Positions 1-9,205 of a stretch of 64,000 nucleotides of DNA are shown here, piece after piece. The notes below the pieces were generated by a model, which made no database searches, had not been told where the DNA came from, and saw only the letters and a list, made by a program, of their open reading frames with translations. Within the stretch, counting starts at the first letter, position 1; the number at the start of each line of letters is the position of its first letter. Source of the stretch: Helicobacter sp. 11S02596-1 (GTDB lineage: Bacteria > Campylobacterota > Campylobacteria > Campylobacterales > Helicobacteraceae); contig NZ_MLAM01000001.1 of NCBI RefSeq assembly GCF_002272825.1, forward strand, positions 62,001 through 126,000, read 5' to 3'. The position numbers and the translations under genes were made by a program.

Positions 1-72
1 TTTTTTAGGTGGGGTGCTTCCTGTTACTATGGTTCCAACATCCCCTAGCCTCACCATCTCCCATTTACCCAT
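1..72 (-). CDS. hsdS: Type I restriction-modification specificity subunit HsdS, N-terminal fragment
   Basis: The first 24 codons of a gene that runs off the left edge. They read MGKWEMVRLGDVGTIVTG followed by STPPKK, which is the typical opening of an HsdS target-recognition domain (a short helix, then 'RLGDV...I..G.TP'). The ATG overlaps the hsdM stop as TGATG, the tight coupling usual for hsdM-hsdS pairs. HsdS selects the DNA target for methylation and cleavage. Only the start is visible, so target specificity and intactness cannot be judged. Confidence 0.8.
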   Translation of the reverse strand, partial: MGKWEMVRLGDVGTIVTGSTPPKK

Positions 73-1550
73 CAAATCCGCCCCCGCAGTTCCTCAGTCT
101 TGGCGGTGATGTCTGCATTTAGCATAACAAGCTTATCTAATATCACTGAGGGCGCATCATATGCTACCTTTTCATACACCATTTCTTTATAGCGGTTGAT
201 AGAAAGGTCATAATTGTTCTCTGCAATCTCGTTTTTGCTCACAAAAAAGCTCTGCTCGGTTTTGGCTCTGTCCGCTTCTCCCTCCAAATCTCCAAAGCGA
301 GCAAGAATATCAGGGATGTCGTTTTCGGCGATTTCGCTACGCTTATCATCTAGCGAAAACCCATCGGCTTTCATATCATAAAACCAAACGTTTTCCGTGC
401 CACCAGCGCCTGTTTTGGTAAATACCAGCACGGCGGTGGAAACCCCCGCATAGGGCTTAAACACACCACTAGGCATAGACACCACCGCTCGCAAATGGTG
501 ATTTTCTACCAATTCCTTGCGGATGGCAATATGTGCTTTTGATGTGCCAAACAGCACCCCATCAGGCACGATACACGCACAGCGCCCGCCCTTTTTTAGC
601 ATACGGATAAAAAGTGCTAAAAACAGCAGTTCGGTCTTTTTGGTATTACATACTGCTTTGAGGTTGTCATTGATGCTTTCTGCATCTAGTGTGCCGGTAA
701 AAGGTGGATTGGCTAAAATCACATCATAGCGGGAGGAGATATCGTTTTGCTTGGAAACACTATCCTTATAATCCACATCGGGGTTGGTGATGGAATGGAG
801 CATTAGATTCATTGCAGAAATACGTAGCATCGTATTATCAGAATCAAAGCCACTAAAGGCATTTCCGGCAAAATGCTCCCACTGCTCGGTAGTCATATCA
901 CTCTCATAATGCTTGCGAATATATTCTGCAGAGGACACCAAAAATCCCGCTGTGCCACAAGCAGGGTCACAGATATGGTCATCGGGAGTAGGGGCTACCA
1001 GTGCTACCATCATTTCACGAATATGCTTGGGCGTGCGAAACTGCCCATTTTGCCCGGCAGTGGCGAGCTTGCCGAGCATATATTCATAGAGATCGCCTAG
1101 CATATCTTTGTCTTTGATGTCATACTCATAGAGTTCATCAAGGGCAGTGACAACCTTTTGCAAAAGTTGCTTTTTCCCCTCCGGGAAGAGAAACATAGCA
1201 TCTTTCATATAGCGAGAAAAGGCAGCCTGCTCTTTGGTTGCATCATCGCCAATGGCTTTGATAAAGGGGAACACCTTTTGCCCTACGATTTCATAAATCT
1301 CACGAGGGTCGCGGTTTTTGAACTTACTCCATCGCATCGCCTGACCTTGGGCATCTTGCGGGAAGATTTTTGACATTTTCTCACCACTGATGGCTTCAAA
1401 CTGCTCGGCTTCCAAGTCCTTTTCATCCAAGGAGCGGATAAACATTAGGTAGGTAAGTTGCTCAATAACGGTGAGCGGGTTGGTGATGCCACCTGCCCAC
1501 ATATCTGTCCAAATTTTGTCTATCTTGTTGCGGATTTCGCCTGTAATCAT
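72..1550 (-). CDS. hsdM: Type I restriction-modification DNA methyltransferase subunit HsdM
   Basis: N6-adenine methyltransferase subunit of a type I restriction-modification complex, 492 aa, a normal length. The N-terminal helical domain (about residues 1-150) is followed by the methyltransferase fold. The SAM-binding motif DPACGTAGFLV lies near residue 200 and the catalytic NPPF motif near residue 280, in 'ILANPPFTGTLD'. The ATG at 1550 is used; the AGGAA upstream is only a modest ribosome site. hsdS follows with a TGATG overlap; hsdR is not in the window and would lie to the left. Nothing suggests decay, and no homopolymer tract is visible in the gene, unlike many phase-variable type I systems. 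The family call is firm; whether the system is active is unknown. Confidence 0.95.
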   Translation of the reverse strand: MITGEIRNKIDKIWTDMWAGGITNPLTVIEQLTYLMFIRSLDEKDLEAEQFEAISGEKMSKIFPQDAQGQAMRWSKFKNRDPREIYEIVGQKVFPFIKAIGDDATKEQAAFSRYMKDAMFLFPEGKKQLLQKVVTALDELYEYDIKDKDMLGDLYEYMLGKLATAGQNGQFRTPKHIREMMVALVAPTPDDHICDPACGTAGFLVSSAEYIRKHYESDMTTEQWEHFAGNAFSGFDSDNTMLRISAMNLMLHSITNPDVDYKDSVSKQNDISSRYDVILANPPFTGTLDAESINDNLKAVCNTKKTELLFLALFIRMLKKGGRCACIVPDGVLFGTSKAHIAIRKELVENHHLRAVVSMPSGVFKPYAGVSTAVLVFTKTGAGGTENVWFYDMKADGFSLDDKRSEIAENDIPDILARFGDLEGEADRAKTEQSFFVSKNEIAENNYDLSINRYKEMVYEKVAYDAPSVILDKLVMLNADITAKTEELRGRI

Positions 1551-1623
1551 TGCGTATTTTCCTATTTTTTATACGAATGTAGTTATTGACAAAATATAGC
1601 CAATTTGCAATCAACAAAAAGAC

Positions 1624-3183
1624 TTATTCCCACTCAATCGTTCCCGGAGGCTTTGAAGTAATATCATAGACCACACGATTAATCCCAGCGACTTCATTGA
1701 TAATGCGAGTAGAAATGCTTTCTAAAAGCTCGTGAGGCAGATGGGCAAAGCTCGCTGTCATCCCATCAGTTGCGACTACCGCACGCACACAAATCGTATT
1801 ATCATAGGTGCGATTATCCCCCATCACGCCGACAGATTTGACATTGAGTAGCACGCAAAATGCCTGCCACACCTTGTCATAATAACCGCTTTTGTGCAAT
1901 TCATCCAAAAACACCGCATCGGCTTTCTGGAGCAAATCCAAATCCGTGCGATTGACATCGCCCATAATACGAATCGCAAGACCAGGTCCGGGGAATGGGT
2001 GGCGCATTAGCATATGTTCTGGCATCCCCAGCTCACGCCCTAGCTGGCGGACTTCATCTTTGAAAAGTTCCCTCAAAGGCTCAATCAGCTCAAAATTCAT
2101 CCATTCAGGCAGGCCGCCGACATTATGGTGGGATTTGATGGTTTTAGAAGGACCTTTCACGCTCACAGATTCGATAACATCAGGATAAAGCGTGCCTTGT
2201 GCCAAAAATTTGATTGCACCATTTTGGTGATACTTTTTTGCCTCTTTTTCAAAGACCTCAATAAACGTCTCTCCAATGATCTTGCGCTTTTTTTCTGGAT
2301 CTTTCACACCGGCTAATTTAGCCAAAAAAAGCTCGCTAGCATCGACACTGATAAGCGGGATGCCGAGATTTTCTTGGAACATTTTTTCAACCGCCTCACG
2401 CTCACCAAAGCGCAAAAGCCCGTGATCGACAAAAACTGGCACTAAGCGCTCCCCGATAGCCCGATACAACAAAGTCGCCACCACCGAAGAATCCACCCCG
2501 CCACTCACGCCACACAAAACCTTGCCATCTGCGGTCATCTCACGCAATTTGGCGATTTCACTCTGGGCAAATCGGCGCATATCCCAAGTCGTGCTTGCCC
2601 CACAGATTTTCACAGCAAAATTTTGCAACATTTCCCCACCACATTCGCTCTGAACGACTTCAGGATGGAATTGAAACGCATAAATCTGGCGGGCAAAATC
2701 AGCAATCGCACAATTTTGGGTATTGCCACTTTTTGCAAGCTCAACAAAGCCTTTTGGGATCACTTCGACTTTATCACTATGGCTCATCCAGACGATACTT
2801 TTGGGCTTGAGACCCCTAAATATCGGATTTGTCTCTGTGTCCTGCCCCAATAGCTCCAACGTCGCTTTGCCATACTCTTGGGCGCACGCAGGCACAACAC
2901 GCCCACCAAAAAAATCCGCAATATATTGCATCCCATAGCAAATCCCAAGCACAGGAATACCCAGATCAAAAATCCGACTATCGGGCTTGTAAGCATCGGG
3001 GGCATACACGCTCGCAGGCCCGCCACTTAGAATCAGACCTTTGGGATTTTTTGCACGAACAGCCTCCAATGTCTCAAAATACGGCACAATCTCGGTATAA
3101 ACCCCGTATTCACGCAATCGCCTAGCGATAAGCTGTGTGTATTGACTACCAAAATCCAAAACCAAAATCTCAACCCTATGCAT
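1624..3183 (-). CDS. guaA: GMP synthase (glutamine-hydrolysing)
   Basis: Converts XMP to GMP using ATP and glutamine, the last step of guanine nucleotide synthesis, in the cytoplasm. The N-terminal class I glutaminase domain shows the nucleophile context GICYGMQ and the HPE motif in '[10 protein letters not shown]'. The ATP-pyrophosphatase loop is SGGVDSS, and the C-terminal dimerisation domain ends '[10 protein letters not shown]', the usual family terminus. I start at 3183 ([14 protein letters not shown]): AAAGG lies 7 bases upstream, while the nine extra residues of a longer frame from 3210 do not look like the family. This gives 519 aa. The gene stands alone; upstream is the repeat-rich spacer, downstream hsdM on the same strand. 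Confidence 0.97.
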   Translation of the reverse strand: MHRVEILVLDFGSQYTQLIARRLREYGVYTEIVPYFETLEAVRAKNPKGLILSGGPASVYAPDAYKPDSRIFDLGIPVLGICYGMQYIADFFGGRVVPACAQEYGKATLELLGQDTETNPIFRGLKPKSIVWMSHSDKVEVIPKGFVELAKSGNTQNCAIADFARQIYAFQFHPEVVQSECGGEMLQNFAVKICGASTTWDMRRFAQSEIAKLREMTADGKVLCGVSGGVDSSVVATLLYRAIGERLVPVFVDHGLLRFGEREAVEKMFQENLGIPLISVDASELFLAKLAGVKDPEKKRKIIGETFIEVFEKEAKKYHQNGAIKFLAQGTLYPDVIESVSVKGPSKTIKSHHNVGGLPEWMNFELIEPLRELFKDEVRQLGRELGMPEHMLMRHPFPGPGLAIRIMGDVNRTDLDLLQKADAVFLDELHKSGYYDKVWQAFCVLLNVKSVGVMGDNRTYDNTICVRAVVATDGMTASFAHLPHELLESISTRIINEVAGINRVVYDITSKPPGTIEWE

Positions 3184-3439
3184 ACAAGAACCTTTCATAT
3201 GATTTTCCAATCGTTTTTGAAATCATATCAAAAAGAACATTATGTTTTATTCGATTCACTGGAGCGAATTGGGTAGAACATAATAAAAACCTTTAAAAAT
3301 TTATTTCCAACGCACAAGCATCGCATTTAAGCCACCCACCTAGCCTGCAGGCTGAAAGTGCGTAGGGAGCTTTGGTTTGCTAGTAGCTCAAGAATTGCTA
3401 ACAAAAAAGCAATCTACGCTGTGTCATCATATCCGATAA

Positions 3440-3482
3440 GGGGGCGGGTCAGGGTTTGGGGGAGTTTGAGGGGGATAAGGGG
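3440..3482 (+). other. G-rich tract with canonical G-quadruplex pattern
   Basis: Runs of five, three, three and five G separated by loops of 1, 3 and 3 bases occupy 3440-3462, and two more G runs follow at 3470-3474 and 3479-3482. This meets the usual G3+N1-7 rule. The right part (about 3468-3484) can instead pair with CCCCTTGTCCCCTC near 3513-3527, so a hairpin and a quadruplex would compete. Confidence 0.5.
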
Positions 3483-3611
3483 CGGACTTCGCAATTTAAG
3501 CCCCTTGTCCCCTCTCAAGAAGAAAACAAAACTAGGGATTTTTTAATTCACCCTTTAGGTTTATTACAGAAATAAAAAGACTTTTAACTGGGTTGATGAC
3601 CAGCGGTAGCT

Positions 3612-3633
3612 GGGAATAAAACGGGTGGGTGGG
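3612..3633 (+). other. G-quadruplex-like motif inside repeat core A
   Basis: Four GGG runs with loops of 8, 1 and 1 bases. The same motif is unchanged in copy B (58110-58131). Single-T loops favour a stable parallel quadruplex, but one loop exceeds the usual 7-base limit. This is a pattern observation only. Confidence 0.4.
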
Positions 3634-3770
3634 TCAGAATACTTTAGGAACAGGAGGAGCGTTAAGGTTAAAGCCAACTGCTTGGCTTAACTAGCTCCGC
3701 ACGGCGATTGCGTTGTGCGACTATAAGGAGCACCGCAAGACGCCCAAACCTTAATTCACTCGCCCGCAGT

Positions 3771-3798
3771 GGTCTTCAGATTCGCTAAGCGAATCGAG
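3771..3798 (+). repeat. GGTCTTCAG-family hairpin, copy A unit 1
   Basis: The frame GGTCTTCAG...CGAG encloses the palindrome GATTCGCT-A-AGCGAATC. The outer CTTCAG and CGAG pair once one T and one A are bulged. The same sequence occurs at 57854-57881 and 58268-58295. Confidence 0.8.
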
Positions 3799-3806
3799 TA
3801 AGCAAA

Positions 3807-3851
3807 ATGAAAACCTTAGAAACCTATCTCGAATATTCAAGGCAAGCTTAA
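3807..3851 (+). CDS. Possible micro-ORF in repeat core (14 codons)
   Basis: ATG to TAA reading MKTLETYLEYSRQA. The matching frame in copy B (58304-58348) is MKTLENYLQYSRQT. The four base differences all change amino acids, which argues against selection on a peptide. No strong ribosome site precedes it. Listed only because it stays open in both copies. Confidence 0.12.
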   Translation: MKTLETYLEYSRQA

Positions 3852-3900
3852 ATATGAGATGGTTACTTTAGGAATGGAAGTAGGCTCTGCCTGCTGGAAT

Positions 3901-3941
3901 GGTCTTCAGGTTTAATTTTTCAGAGAAAAAATTAAACCGAG
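3901..3941 (+). repeat. GGTCTTCAG-family hairpin, copy A unit 2
   Basis: A 12-bp perfect stem GGTTTAATTTTT/AAAAATTAAACC with a short loop, inside the frame GGTCTTCAG...CCGAG. Copy B is identical at 58398-58438. Confidence 0.8.
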
Positions 3942-3957
3942 TTTAAAATAGATGAGC

Positions 3958-3990
3958 GGTCTTCGGGTTTGTTTTGGAAAAACAAACCGC
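3958..3990 (+). repeat. GGTCTTC-family hairpin, copy A unit 3, next to the helicase stop
   Basis: A 10-bp perfect stem GGTTTGTTTT/AAAACAAACC with a GGA loop, in a frame slightly changed to GGTCTTCGG...CCGC. It ends 10 bases from the stop codon of the minus-strand helicase gene, so it could act as that gene's transcript end. The matching position in copy B carries a different stem (58455-58486). Confidence 0.7.
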
Positions 3991-4000
3991 ATAAGGACAA

Positions 4001-5641
4001 TCAAAAAGGACGGCAAGATTCCAAGATATGCTTGATGAATTGCCCATTTTGGAGTTTCCAAAAATCATAATCACAAACAATAACCAGGCGTTTTTTTATC
4101 CGACTGATTGCGACATTTAGGGCGTGCAAAGCCCTGATATTCTGGGAATTGGTGAGATGATAATGCAAGCAAACAGGAGAAAAAATCACCGTGTCAAACT
4201 CTTGGCCTTGCGAGCTATGGATCGTCCAAACCTTATCCCGTGGGATGCCTAGCTCAATCATCTGCCGTCTTTGCTTCACAAATGGCGTCAAAACCGCATA
4301 ATCACTCCCCCAAAATGCCCGCACCAAATTGAGGGCATTTTTTGCTTCATTGAGACTAATATGATCGCTATCACCCTGCTCACGCTTGCTATCGACATAA
4401 AAAAGCTCGGTCTGCCCCACAACTCCCCGAAGCCCGTTTTTATAGATATGCTTATCCAAAATGCTTGCGAGATTATCGCCATATCGATGGGTTTTGGTCA
4501 ATTTTGCTACGCATATGTTTTCAAACGCCACATCTTGGTATTGGCTTTTGGAAAAAAGTGGATTTTTTCGCTCAAAATCCGTGCTTTTAAACAATTCTTC
4601 AAGATTGAGTGCGGAGAGATTCCAGAGATTGGCATAAAAATTGTCATTTTGAGCGATGTCTTTTTGGGGCATTTCACAAATCGGGCTTAACTGCTTGTGA
4701 TCGCCCAAAAAAGTCAGGGGCGTATTATCCACGCACAACGCACACGCCTTAATCAGGGGCGTGAAAGCACATTCATCCAAAAATATATGGTCAAATTTCA
4801 CTTCCAAGCTCTTATATTTGCGGATAAATCCATCCATAGTCATCCCCACAACAAGCGCCTCTTTGAGCCTATCTTTAAAACCAGATGCAAAGCTAAAAAG
4901 GCTTTGGGGGGCGACTTTTTTTAATACATTAGGATCGCAAACCTCTACATAGGCGTTCAAAAACCCACTTGTTGGCATCCCTAATCGCAAAATCTTTTCA
5001 CGATTAAGCCCCAGAGTGTCAAATTTTTTGATAAGGGTCTTTAAAACTTGCTCCAAAGCGTTGTTGGTAGGGGCAAGGACGCAGACTTTTTTGCCCGCTT
5101 GAATCAGGCTAAAGAGGGATTCAAACAAAACGATTTGGGTTTTGCCACTCCCTGGAGGTCCCCACACATAAGTCGCTGGATGGGAGAAAATAGCCCTGAT
5201 CGCTTCGGCTTGCTCAAGCGTAGGGTCTTTTGAGATGATAGGCTCTACGCCGACACAGCGATTAGGCAGGGCTATTTTGGGCGTGGTGCTGAAATAATCC
5301 TCGACATTTTTTACCAAAAACTTCAGATCACTAAACAAAAAAATATCATTTTTCTTGGTTTTTTTGAGTTTTTTGTGCATAGCTTCATCAATAAAAAGGC
5401 ATAAAACATTGCTACGCTCATCAAAATATTTTTGCTCCAGCCCCTCTTGTCCGATCAAAAATTCTTCCTCGCCCACCTTTAATATCAAGCTTTCAGGGTT
5501 AAAAATCTTGCCTCTTAGCGAAAAATGCACCTCTTCGGGCGTAAGGGTAAAGGAAATTATTTTGATTTCTTCTAATCCTAGAGCATTTTGCTCCAAAAAA
5601 TCATAATAAATCTGGCTTGAACGCACCAAAACATCGTTCAT
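4001..5641 (-). CDS. SF1-type DNA/RNA helicase (AAA_11/AAA_12, UPF1-like fold)
   Basis: A 546-aa P-loop helicase. Walker A GPPGSGKT lies near residue 165, Walker B/DE motif in 'HIFLDECAF' near 290, 'LGDHKQLSPI' is motif III, and 'TIHSSQGQEFDTVIF' plus 'LNVAISRIKKRLVIVCD' are motifs V and VI. The first 130 or so residues are a non-helicase domain without a recognised fold. The order of motifs matches the UPF1/IGHMBP2/DNA2 branch, not UvrD/Rep. I start at the ATG at 5641, with AGGG about 7 bases upstream; a TTG one codon earlier is less likely. It lies 51 bp downstream of the aminotransferase gene on the same strand and ends at the repeat island. Role unknown: RNA or DNA metabolism, possibly defence. 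Confidence 0.85.
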   Translation of the reverse strand: MNDVLVRSSQIYYDFLEQNALGLEEIKIISFTLTPEEVHFSLRGKIFNPESLILKVGEEEFLIGQEGLEQKYFDERSNVLCLFIDEAMHKKLKKTKKNDIFLFSDLKFLVKNVEDYFSTTPKIALPNRCVGVEPIISKDPTLEQAEAIRAIFSHPATYVWGPPGSGKTQIVLFESLFSLIQAGKKVCVLAPTNNALEQVLKTLIKKFDTLGLNREKILRLGMPTSGFLNAYVEVCDPNVLKKVAPQSLFSFASGFKDRLKEALVVGMTMDGFIRKYKSLEVKFDHIFLDECAFTPLIKACALCVDNTPLTFLGDHKQLSPICEMPQKDIAQNDNFYANLWNLSALNLEELFKSTDFERKNPLFSKSQYQDVAFENICVAKLTKTHRYGDNLASILDKHIYKNGLRGVVGQTELFYVDSKREQGDSDHISLNEAKNALNLVRAFWGSDYAVLTPFVKQRRQMIELGIPRDKVWTIHSSQGQEFDTVIFSPVCLHYHLTNSQNIRALHALNVAISRIKKRLVIVCDYDFWKLQNGQFIKHILESCRPF

Positions 5642-5692
5642 CAACGCCCTAACCTTGCAGTCTTATGCAAATCTTGCCTCCAAAAAATCATT

Positions 5693-6901
5693 TTATTTTT
5701 GATATGCCTCTATCGTTTTGGCAAGCCGCTTGATACCTTCTTTAATAGTGGCTTCATCCGGATAAGAAAAATTGATCCGAGCAAATCGAGCTACATTGGC
5801 TGGATCGACACAAAACGGCGTCGCAGGGATGATGGCGACTTGATTTTCCAAAGCCTTTTGTGCAAGCTCATTAGTATCAATGCGAAGTTTTTTGAAATCT
5901 AGCCAAAAGAAAAAGCCCCCCAAAGGCTTTTCCCAAACCACGCCCAAAGGCGATAGATAAGCCTCCAAACATTCTTGCATTTTATCCCTTTTTGCCTTGT
6001 AGATACGGAGCATTTTGGATAGATGGGTATCTAAATGCCCCTTTTGGCAATACGCATACGTGAGGCTCTGGGTGATCGCACTAGAACAAATATCAATACT
6101 TTGCTTGAAAATCGTCATCGCACGGATAATCTTTTCATCCCCAACAACCCAGCCAATACGCACAGCAGGCGAGAGGATTTTGGAAAATGATCCGACATAA
6201 ACGACATTTTCATTGCAAAGCGAATAAACCGAAGCGATATGCTCGCCCTCATAACGCAAATACCCGTAAGGATCATCTTCAAGCACGACAATATCGTATT
6301 TTTGGGCGATTTGAGCGAGCTTGGCACGTCTTGCCTCACTCAGGCAAACCCCCGCAGGGTTTTGAAAATTCACAATCGTATAGATCAACTTTACTTTTTT
6401 ACCCCTTTTGAGGAGTTCTTCAATCTTGTTTTCGAGAAAATCTGTCTGAAGCCCTTGCTTATCCATCGGGATACTCACCACTTCGGCTTGATGGTTAGAA
6501 AACACATTCAACGCTGCCAGATACGTGGGGTCTTCAGCGATCACGACATCACCGGGATCTAAAATACTCCACGCGATAAGATCTAATGCTTGTTGCGAGC
6601 CACTAGTAAGCAACATTTCTTCTGCACGCACCTCCCTGCCAAGCCGTTTAGCATTCCAAGAGGCAAGGAATGCCTTGAGATTTTTATCGCCCTCTGTCAA
6701 AGAATATTGCAAAATATCCCTGCCCTGCTCTTTTAAAATCCCCACGCCCTCATAAAACTCATCAATAGGGAAAACCTCAGGCGCAGGCATCCCCCCAGCA
6801 AGAGAAATCATCCCCTCATTGCTCAATACCTTGATAATCTCGCGAACCGGTGAGGGGCGAGAATTTTTAGCAACTTCGCTGAAATGCTGTTCCCAAAACA
6901 T
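5693..6901 (-). CDS. PLP-dependent class I/II aminotransferase (LysN/AadAT-like)
   Basis: 402 aa, a full-length fold-type I aminotransferase. The N-terminus 'ISLAGGMPAPEVFP' is typical of the 2-aminoadipate/aromatic aminotransferase (LysN, MocR-related) group. The PLP lysine is in 'VGSFSKILSPAVRIGWVVG', with 'EDDPYGYLRY' supplying the ring-stacking and binding residues and 'RINFSYPD' the carboxylate-binding arginine. It probably transfers amino groups between 2-oxoglutarate and a branched-chain, aromatic or aminoadipate-type acid; the substrate cannot be told. I chose ATG 6901 because GGAG lies 6 bases upstream; a TTG at 6913 would be the alternative. It is divergent from acs and followed by the helicase gene. 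Confidence 0.88.
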   Translation of the reverse strand: MFWEQHFSEVAKNSRPSPVREIIKVLSNEGMISLAGGMPAPEVFPIDEFYEGVGILKEQGRDILQYSLTEGDKNLKAFLASWNAKRLGREVRAEEMLLTSGSQQALDLIAWSILDPGDVVIAEDPTYLAALNVFSNHQAEVVSIPMDKQGLQTDFLENKIEELLKRGKKVKLIYTIVNFQNPAGVCLSEARRAKLAQIAQKYDIVVLEDDPYGYLRYEGEHIASVYSLCNENVVYVGSFSKILSPAVRIGWVVGDEKIIRAMTIFKQSIDICSSAITQSLTYAYCQKGHLDTHLSKMLRIYKAKRDKMQECLEAYLSPLGVVWEKPLGGFFFWLDFKKLRIDTNELAQKALENQVAIIPATPFCVDPANVARFARINFSYPDEATIKEGIKRLAKTIEAYQK

Positions 6902-7116
6902 TGTATTCTCCAAAAAAATTAATAACGAATTTTAACGACTTTTGTAGTGAATTTAAAAACAAAAATGTAAATTTTCCAACCAAAACTCTATGTTTCTAAA
7001 ATAAACAAAATAAAATAAAAAATTTTCAAAATTACGCATTTTTTCGCGATTCTGAAGAAATTTCAACTATGATGGATAAACAACCGAATCCAACATTATT
7101 GCAACAAGGAGAAACG

Positions 7117-9114
7117 ATGGAAAATATCAATAATGACTTAGAATTGATGCAGACAATTTTTAAACCCAATCGTGCATTATCCAAACAATCCAGAATCAAA
7201 AATATTTGCGAATACGAGGATTTGTGTTTGGATGCAGAAGAAGACTATGAAGCCTACTGGGGGAATCTCGCTAGAGAAAAAATCAGCTGGATAGAGCCAT
7301 TCAAACAAGTCTTAGATGAGAGCAAAGCCCCTTTTTATCAATGGTTTGTCGGCGGGAAGCTCAATGTTTGCTACCAATGCGTCGATCGCCATATCCAAAA
7401 GCGAAAAAACAAAGTAGCGATTATTTTTGAAGGGGAGATGGGTGATTACAAGGTTTATACCTACCGCAGGCTGTATCGTGAGGTAAATCAAACAGCAAAT
7501 CTACTCAAAAATCGCTTCGGGATAAAAAAAGGCGATCGTGTCATTATCTATATGCCGATGATTCCTGAATCGGCTATTATGATGCTGGCGTGTGCGCGTA
7601 TTGGGGCGATCCATTCGGTTGTTTTTGGAGGGTTTAGCCCAGAAGCCTTGCGGGATCGTATCAATGACACCCAAGCCAAGCTTGTCATCACCGCTGATGG
7701 GGCTTTTAGGAGAGGCAGACCCTATATGCTAAAACCAGCCGTAGATAAGGCACTCGAAGACAATCAATGCCCTAGCGTAGAAAAAGTCCTCATCGTTATC
7801 CGCAATAACGAACCCATCGAATATATCCGAGGCAGGGATTATGTTTATAACGAAATCGTTACGCTAGAATCATCGCAATGCGAACCCGAACCAATGGATG
7901 CAGAAGACCCATTATTCTTGCTCTACACCTCAGGCTCTACAGGCAAGCCAAAGGGCGTGCAACACAGCAGTGCGGGCTATATTTTGTGGGCGCAAATGAC
8001 AATGGAATGGGTCTTTGATGTCAAAGAAAGCGATAATTATTGGTGCACAGCGGATATTGGCTGGATTACCGGGCATACCTATATCGTATATGGACCTTTG
8101 GCTATCGGGGCGACAACGATTATGTATGAGGGCACCCCAACATATCCCAATCATTCCAGATGGTGGGAGATGATAGAAGAATATCGTGTGAATCAGTTTT
8201 ATACCTCACCCACAGCCATCCGAATGCTCCACGCAGATGCGCCTGATGAACCTGATAATTATGATCTTTCTTCGCTCCGCATACTCGGCACGGTGGGCGA
8301 ACCTATTGATCCAAGTGCGTGGAAATGGTTTTATGAAAAAATCGGACGGGGCAAATGCTCGGTCGTAGATACCTGGTGGCAAACAGAAACTGGCGGGCAT
8401 ATGATATCCCCGCTACCTGGGGCCACACCGATGAAACCCGGCTGTGCGACGCTCCCCTTGCCGGGTATCCAGGCTGAAATCCTCGATGAAGAGGGGAATA
8501 AAAAAGATGTCGGCGAACCCGGACTTTTGTGTATCACCAAGCCTTGGCCCTCGATGATTCGGGGCGTTTGGGGGAATCCACAACGCTATGCAGAGGGGTA
8601 TTTTTCTCAAGTCAAATCCAAAGATGGGAAACCTATCTATTTCAGCGGGGATGCGGCCTTTTATGATGAAAGGGGCTATATCACCATCATCGGGAGAACC
8701 GATGATGTTATCAATGTATCAGGGCATCGAATCGGGACAGCTGAAGTGGAATCGGCAATCGCTAAACACAAAGACATTGCTGAGTCTGCGATCGTAAGCA
8801 CGCTTGATCCTATCACGGGCGAATCGCTATTTGCGTTTGTTGTTACCACCCCAAACACGAGTTGCGACCTCAAACAGCATATGAGTCTCTTGCCCGAGCT
8901 CAATGCCCTCATCCGTGAAGAAATCGGACCGATAGCCAAAATCAACAATATCCTTTATGTGCCCGGGCTTCCAAAAACACGCAGTGGCAAGATAATGCGT
9001 CGCTTGCTGAGGAATATCGCTAGAGGAGAACCGATCAAGCAAGACACCAGCACATTGGAAAATCCAAATATCGTCAAAGAAATCATTGCTATCGCTCAAG
9101 GCAAAAATGCTTAG
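7117..9114 (+). CDS. acs: Acetyl-CoA synthetase (AMP-forming)
   Basis: Activates acetate to acetyl-CoA through acetyl-AMP, letting the cell use or recapture acetate. 665 aa. The adenylate-forming signature [14 protein letters not shown] is near residue 275, 'WWQTETGG' near 420, and the C-terminal '[11 protein letters not shown]' contains the lysine that is acetylated in regulated homologues. I start at 7117, where AAGGAG lies 6 bases upstream; a 16-codon extension to 7069 lacks this. The gene is monocistronic by appearance: divergent from the aminotransferase gene and convergent with the MFS gene. Confidence 0.96.
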   Translation: MENINNDLELMQTIFKPNRALSKQSRIKNICEYEDLCLDAEEDYEAYWGNLAREKISWIEPFKQVLDESKAPFYQWFVGGKLNVCYQCVDRHIQKRKNKVAIIFEGEMGDYKVYTYRRLYREVNQTANLLKNRFGIKKGDRVIIYMPMIPESAIMMLACARIGAIHSVVFGGFSPEALRDRINDTQAKLVITADGAFRRGRPYMLKPAVDKALEDNQCPSVEKVLIVIRNNEPIEYIRGRDYVYNEIVTLESSQCEPEPMDAEDPLFLLYTSGSTGKPKGVQHSSAGYILWAQMTMEWVFDVKESDNYWCTADIGWITGHTYIVYGPLAIGATTIMYEGTPTYPNHSRWWEMIEEYRVNQFYTSPTAIRMLHADAPDEPDNYDLSSLRILGTVGEPIDPSAWKWFYEKIGRGKCSVVDTWWQTETGGHMISPLPGATPMKPGCATLPLPGIQAEILDEEGNKKDVGEPGLLCITKPWPSMIRGVWGNPQRYAEGYFSQVKSKDGKPIYFSGDAAFYDERGYITIIGRTDDVINVSGHRIGTAEVESAIAKHKDIAESAIVSTLDPITGESLFAFVVTTPNTSCDLKQHMSLLPELNALIREEIGPIAKINNILYVPGLPKTRSGKIMRRLLRNIARGEPIKQDTSTLENPNIVKEIIAIAQGKNA

Positions 9115-9154
9115 TGCAACTTAGGGTGCGTGGCTCTGATGATAAAAAGATGAT

Positions 9155-9180
9155 AAAAAAACGGGGGCAATCGTTGCCCC
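9155..9180 (-). terminator. Rho-independent terminator of the MFS gene
   Basis: On the minus strand the stem GGGGCAA/TTGCCCC with a 3-base loop is followed by CG and seven T. It lies 26 bases past the MFS stop. On the plus strand the A/T runs are on the wrong sides, although the hairpin may still help end acs transcripts. Confidence 0.85.
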
Positions 9181-9205
9181 AAAAAATTAAACGCCCTAAC
9201 AGACT

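Larger units (their letters stand above)
3593..3966. repeat. Dispersed repeat core, copy A
   Basis: About 374 bp that recurs at 58091-58463 in the same orientation, with about 25 differences and one single-base indel by eye. Visible stems include AAGCCAA/TTGGCTT at 3671-3688, GCTCC/GGAGC at 3694-3731 enclosing GCAC/GTGC, the palindrome GATTCGCT/AGCGAATC inside 3771-3798, AGTAGGC/GCCTGCT at 3879-3895, and a 12-bp stem at 3901-3941. In the 3879 stem a G-T pair here is a G-C pair in copy B, as expected of a conserved structure. The element is of unknown identity: a structured RNA or a mobile palindromic element. Confidence 0.85.
3184..4000. other. Non-coding spacer rich in palindromes and repeats (copy A)
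   Basis: About 800 bp between the start of guaA and the stop of the helicase gene. From left to right it holds the guaA upstream region, a degenerate palindrome near 3252-3270, a perfect 12-base palindrome AGCCTGCAGGCT at 3342-3353, a G-rich tract at 3440-3482 whose right half can pair with the C-rich stretch near 3514-3526, a 374-bp core repeated at 58091, and three hairpins of the GGTCTTCAG family. Small open frames here (for example 3358-3546) look non-coding. No transposase is visible. Confidence 0.85.

Noticed and set aside
3358-3546. 62-codon frame in repeat island A
   Set aside because: It overlaps the G-rich hairpin, has no ribosome site and no counterpart frame in island B.
3771-3990. 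CRISPR array
   Set aside because: Unit spacing is irregular, the variable part is palindromic rather than a spacer, and no cas genes are present.
6527-6540. GGTCTTCAG inside the aminotransferase gene as another hairpin unit
   Set aside because: No inverted repeat or CGAG follows; it is ordinary coding sequence.
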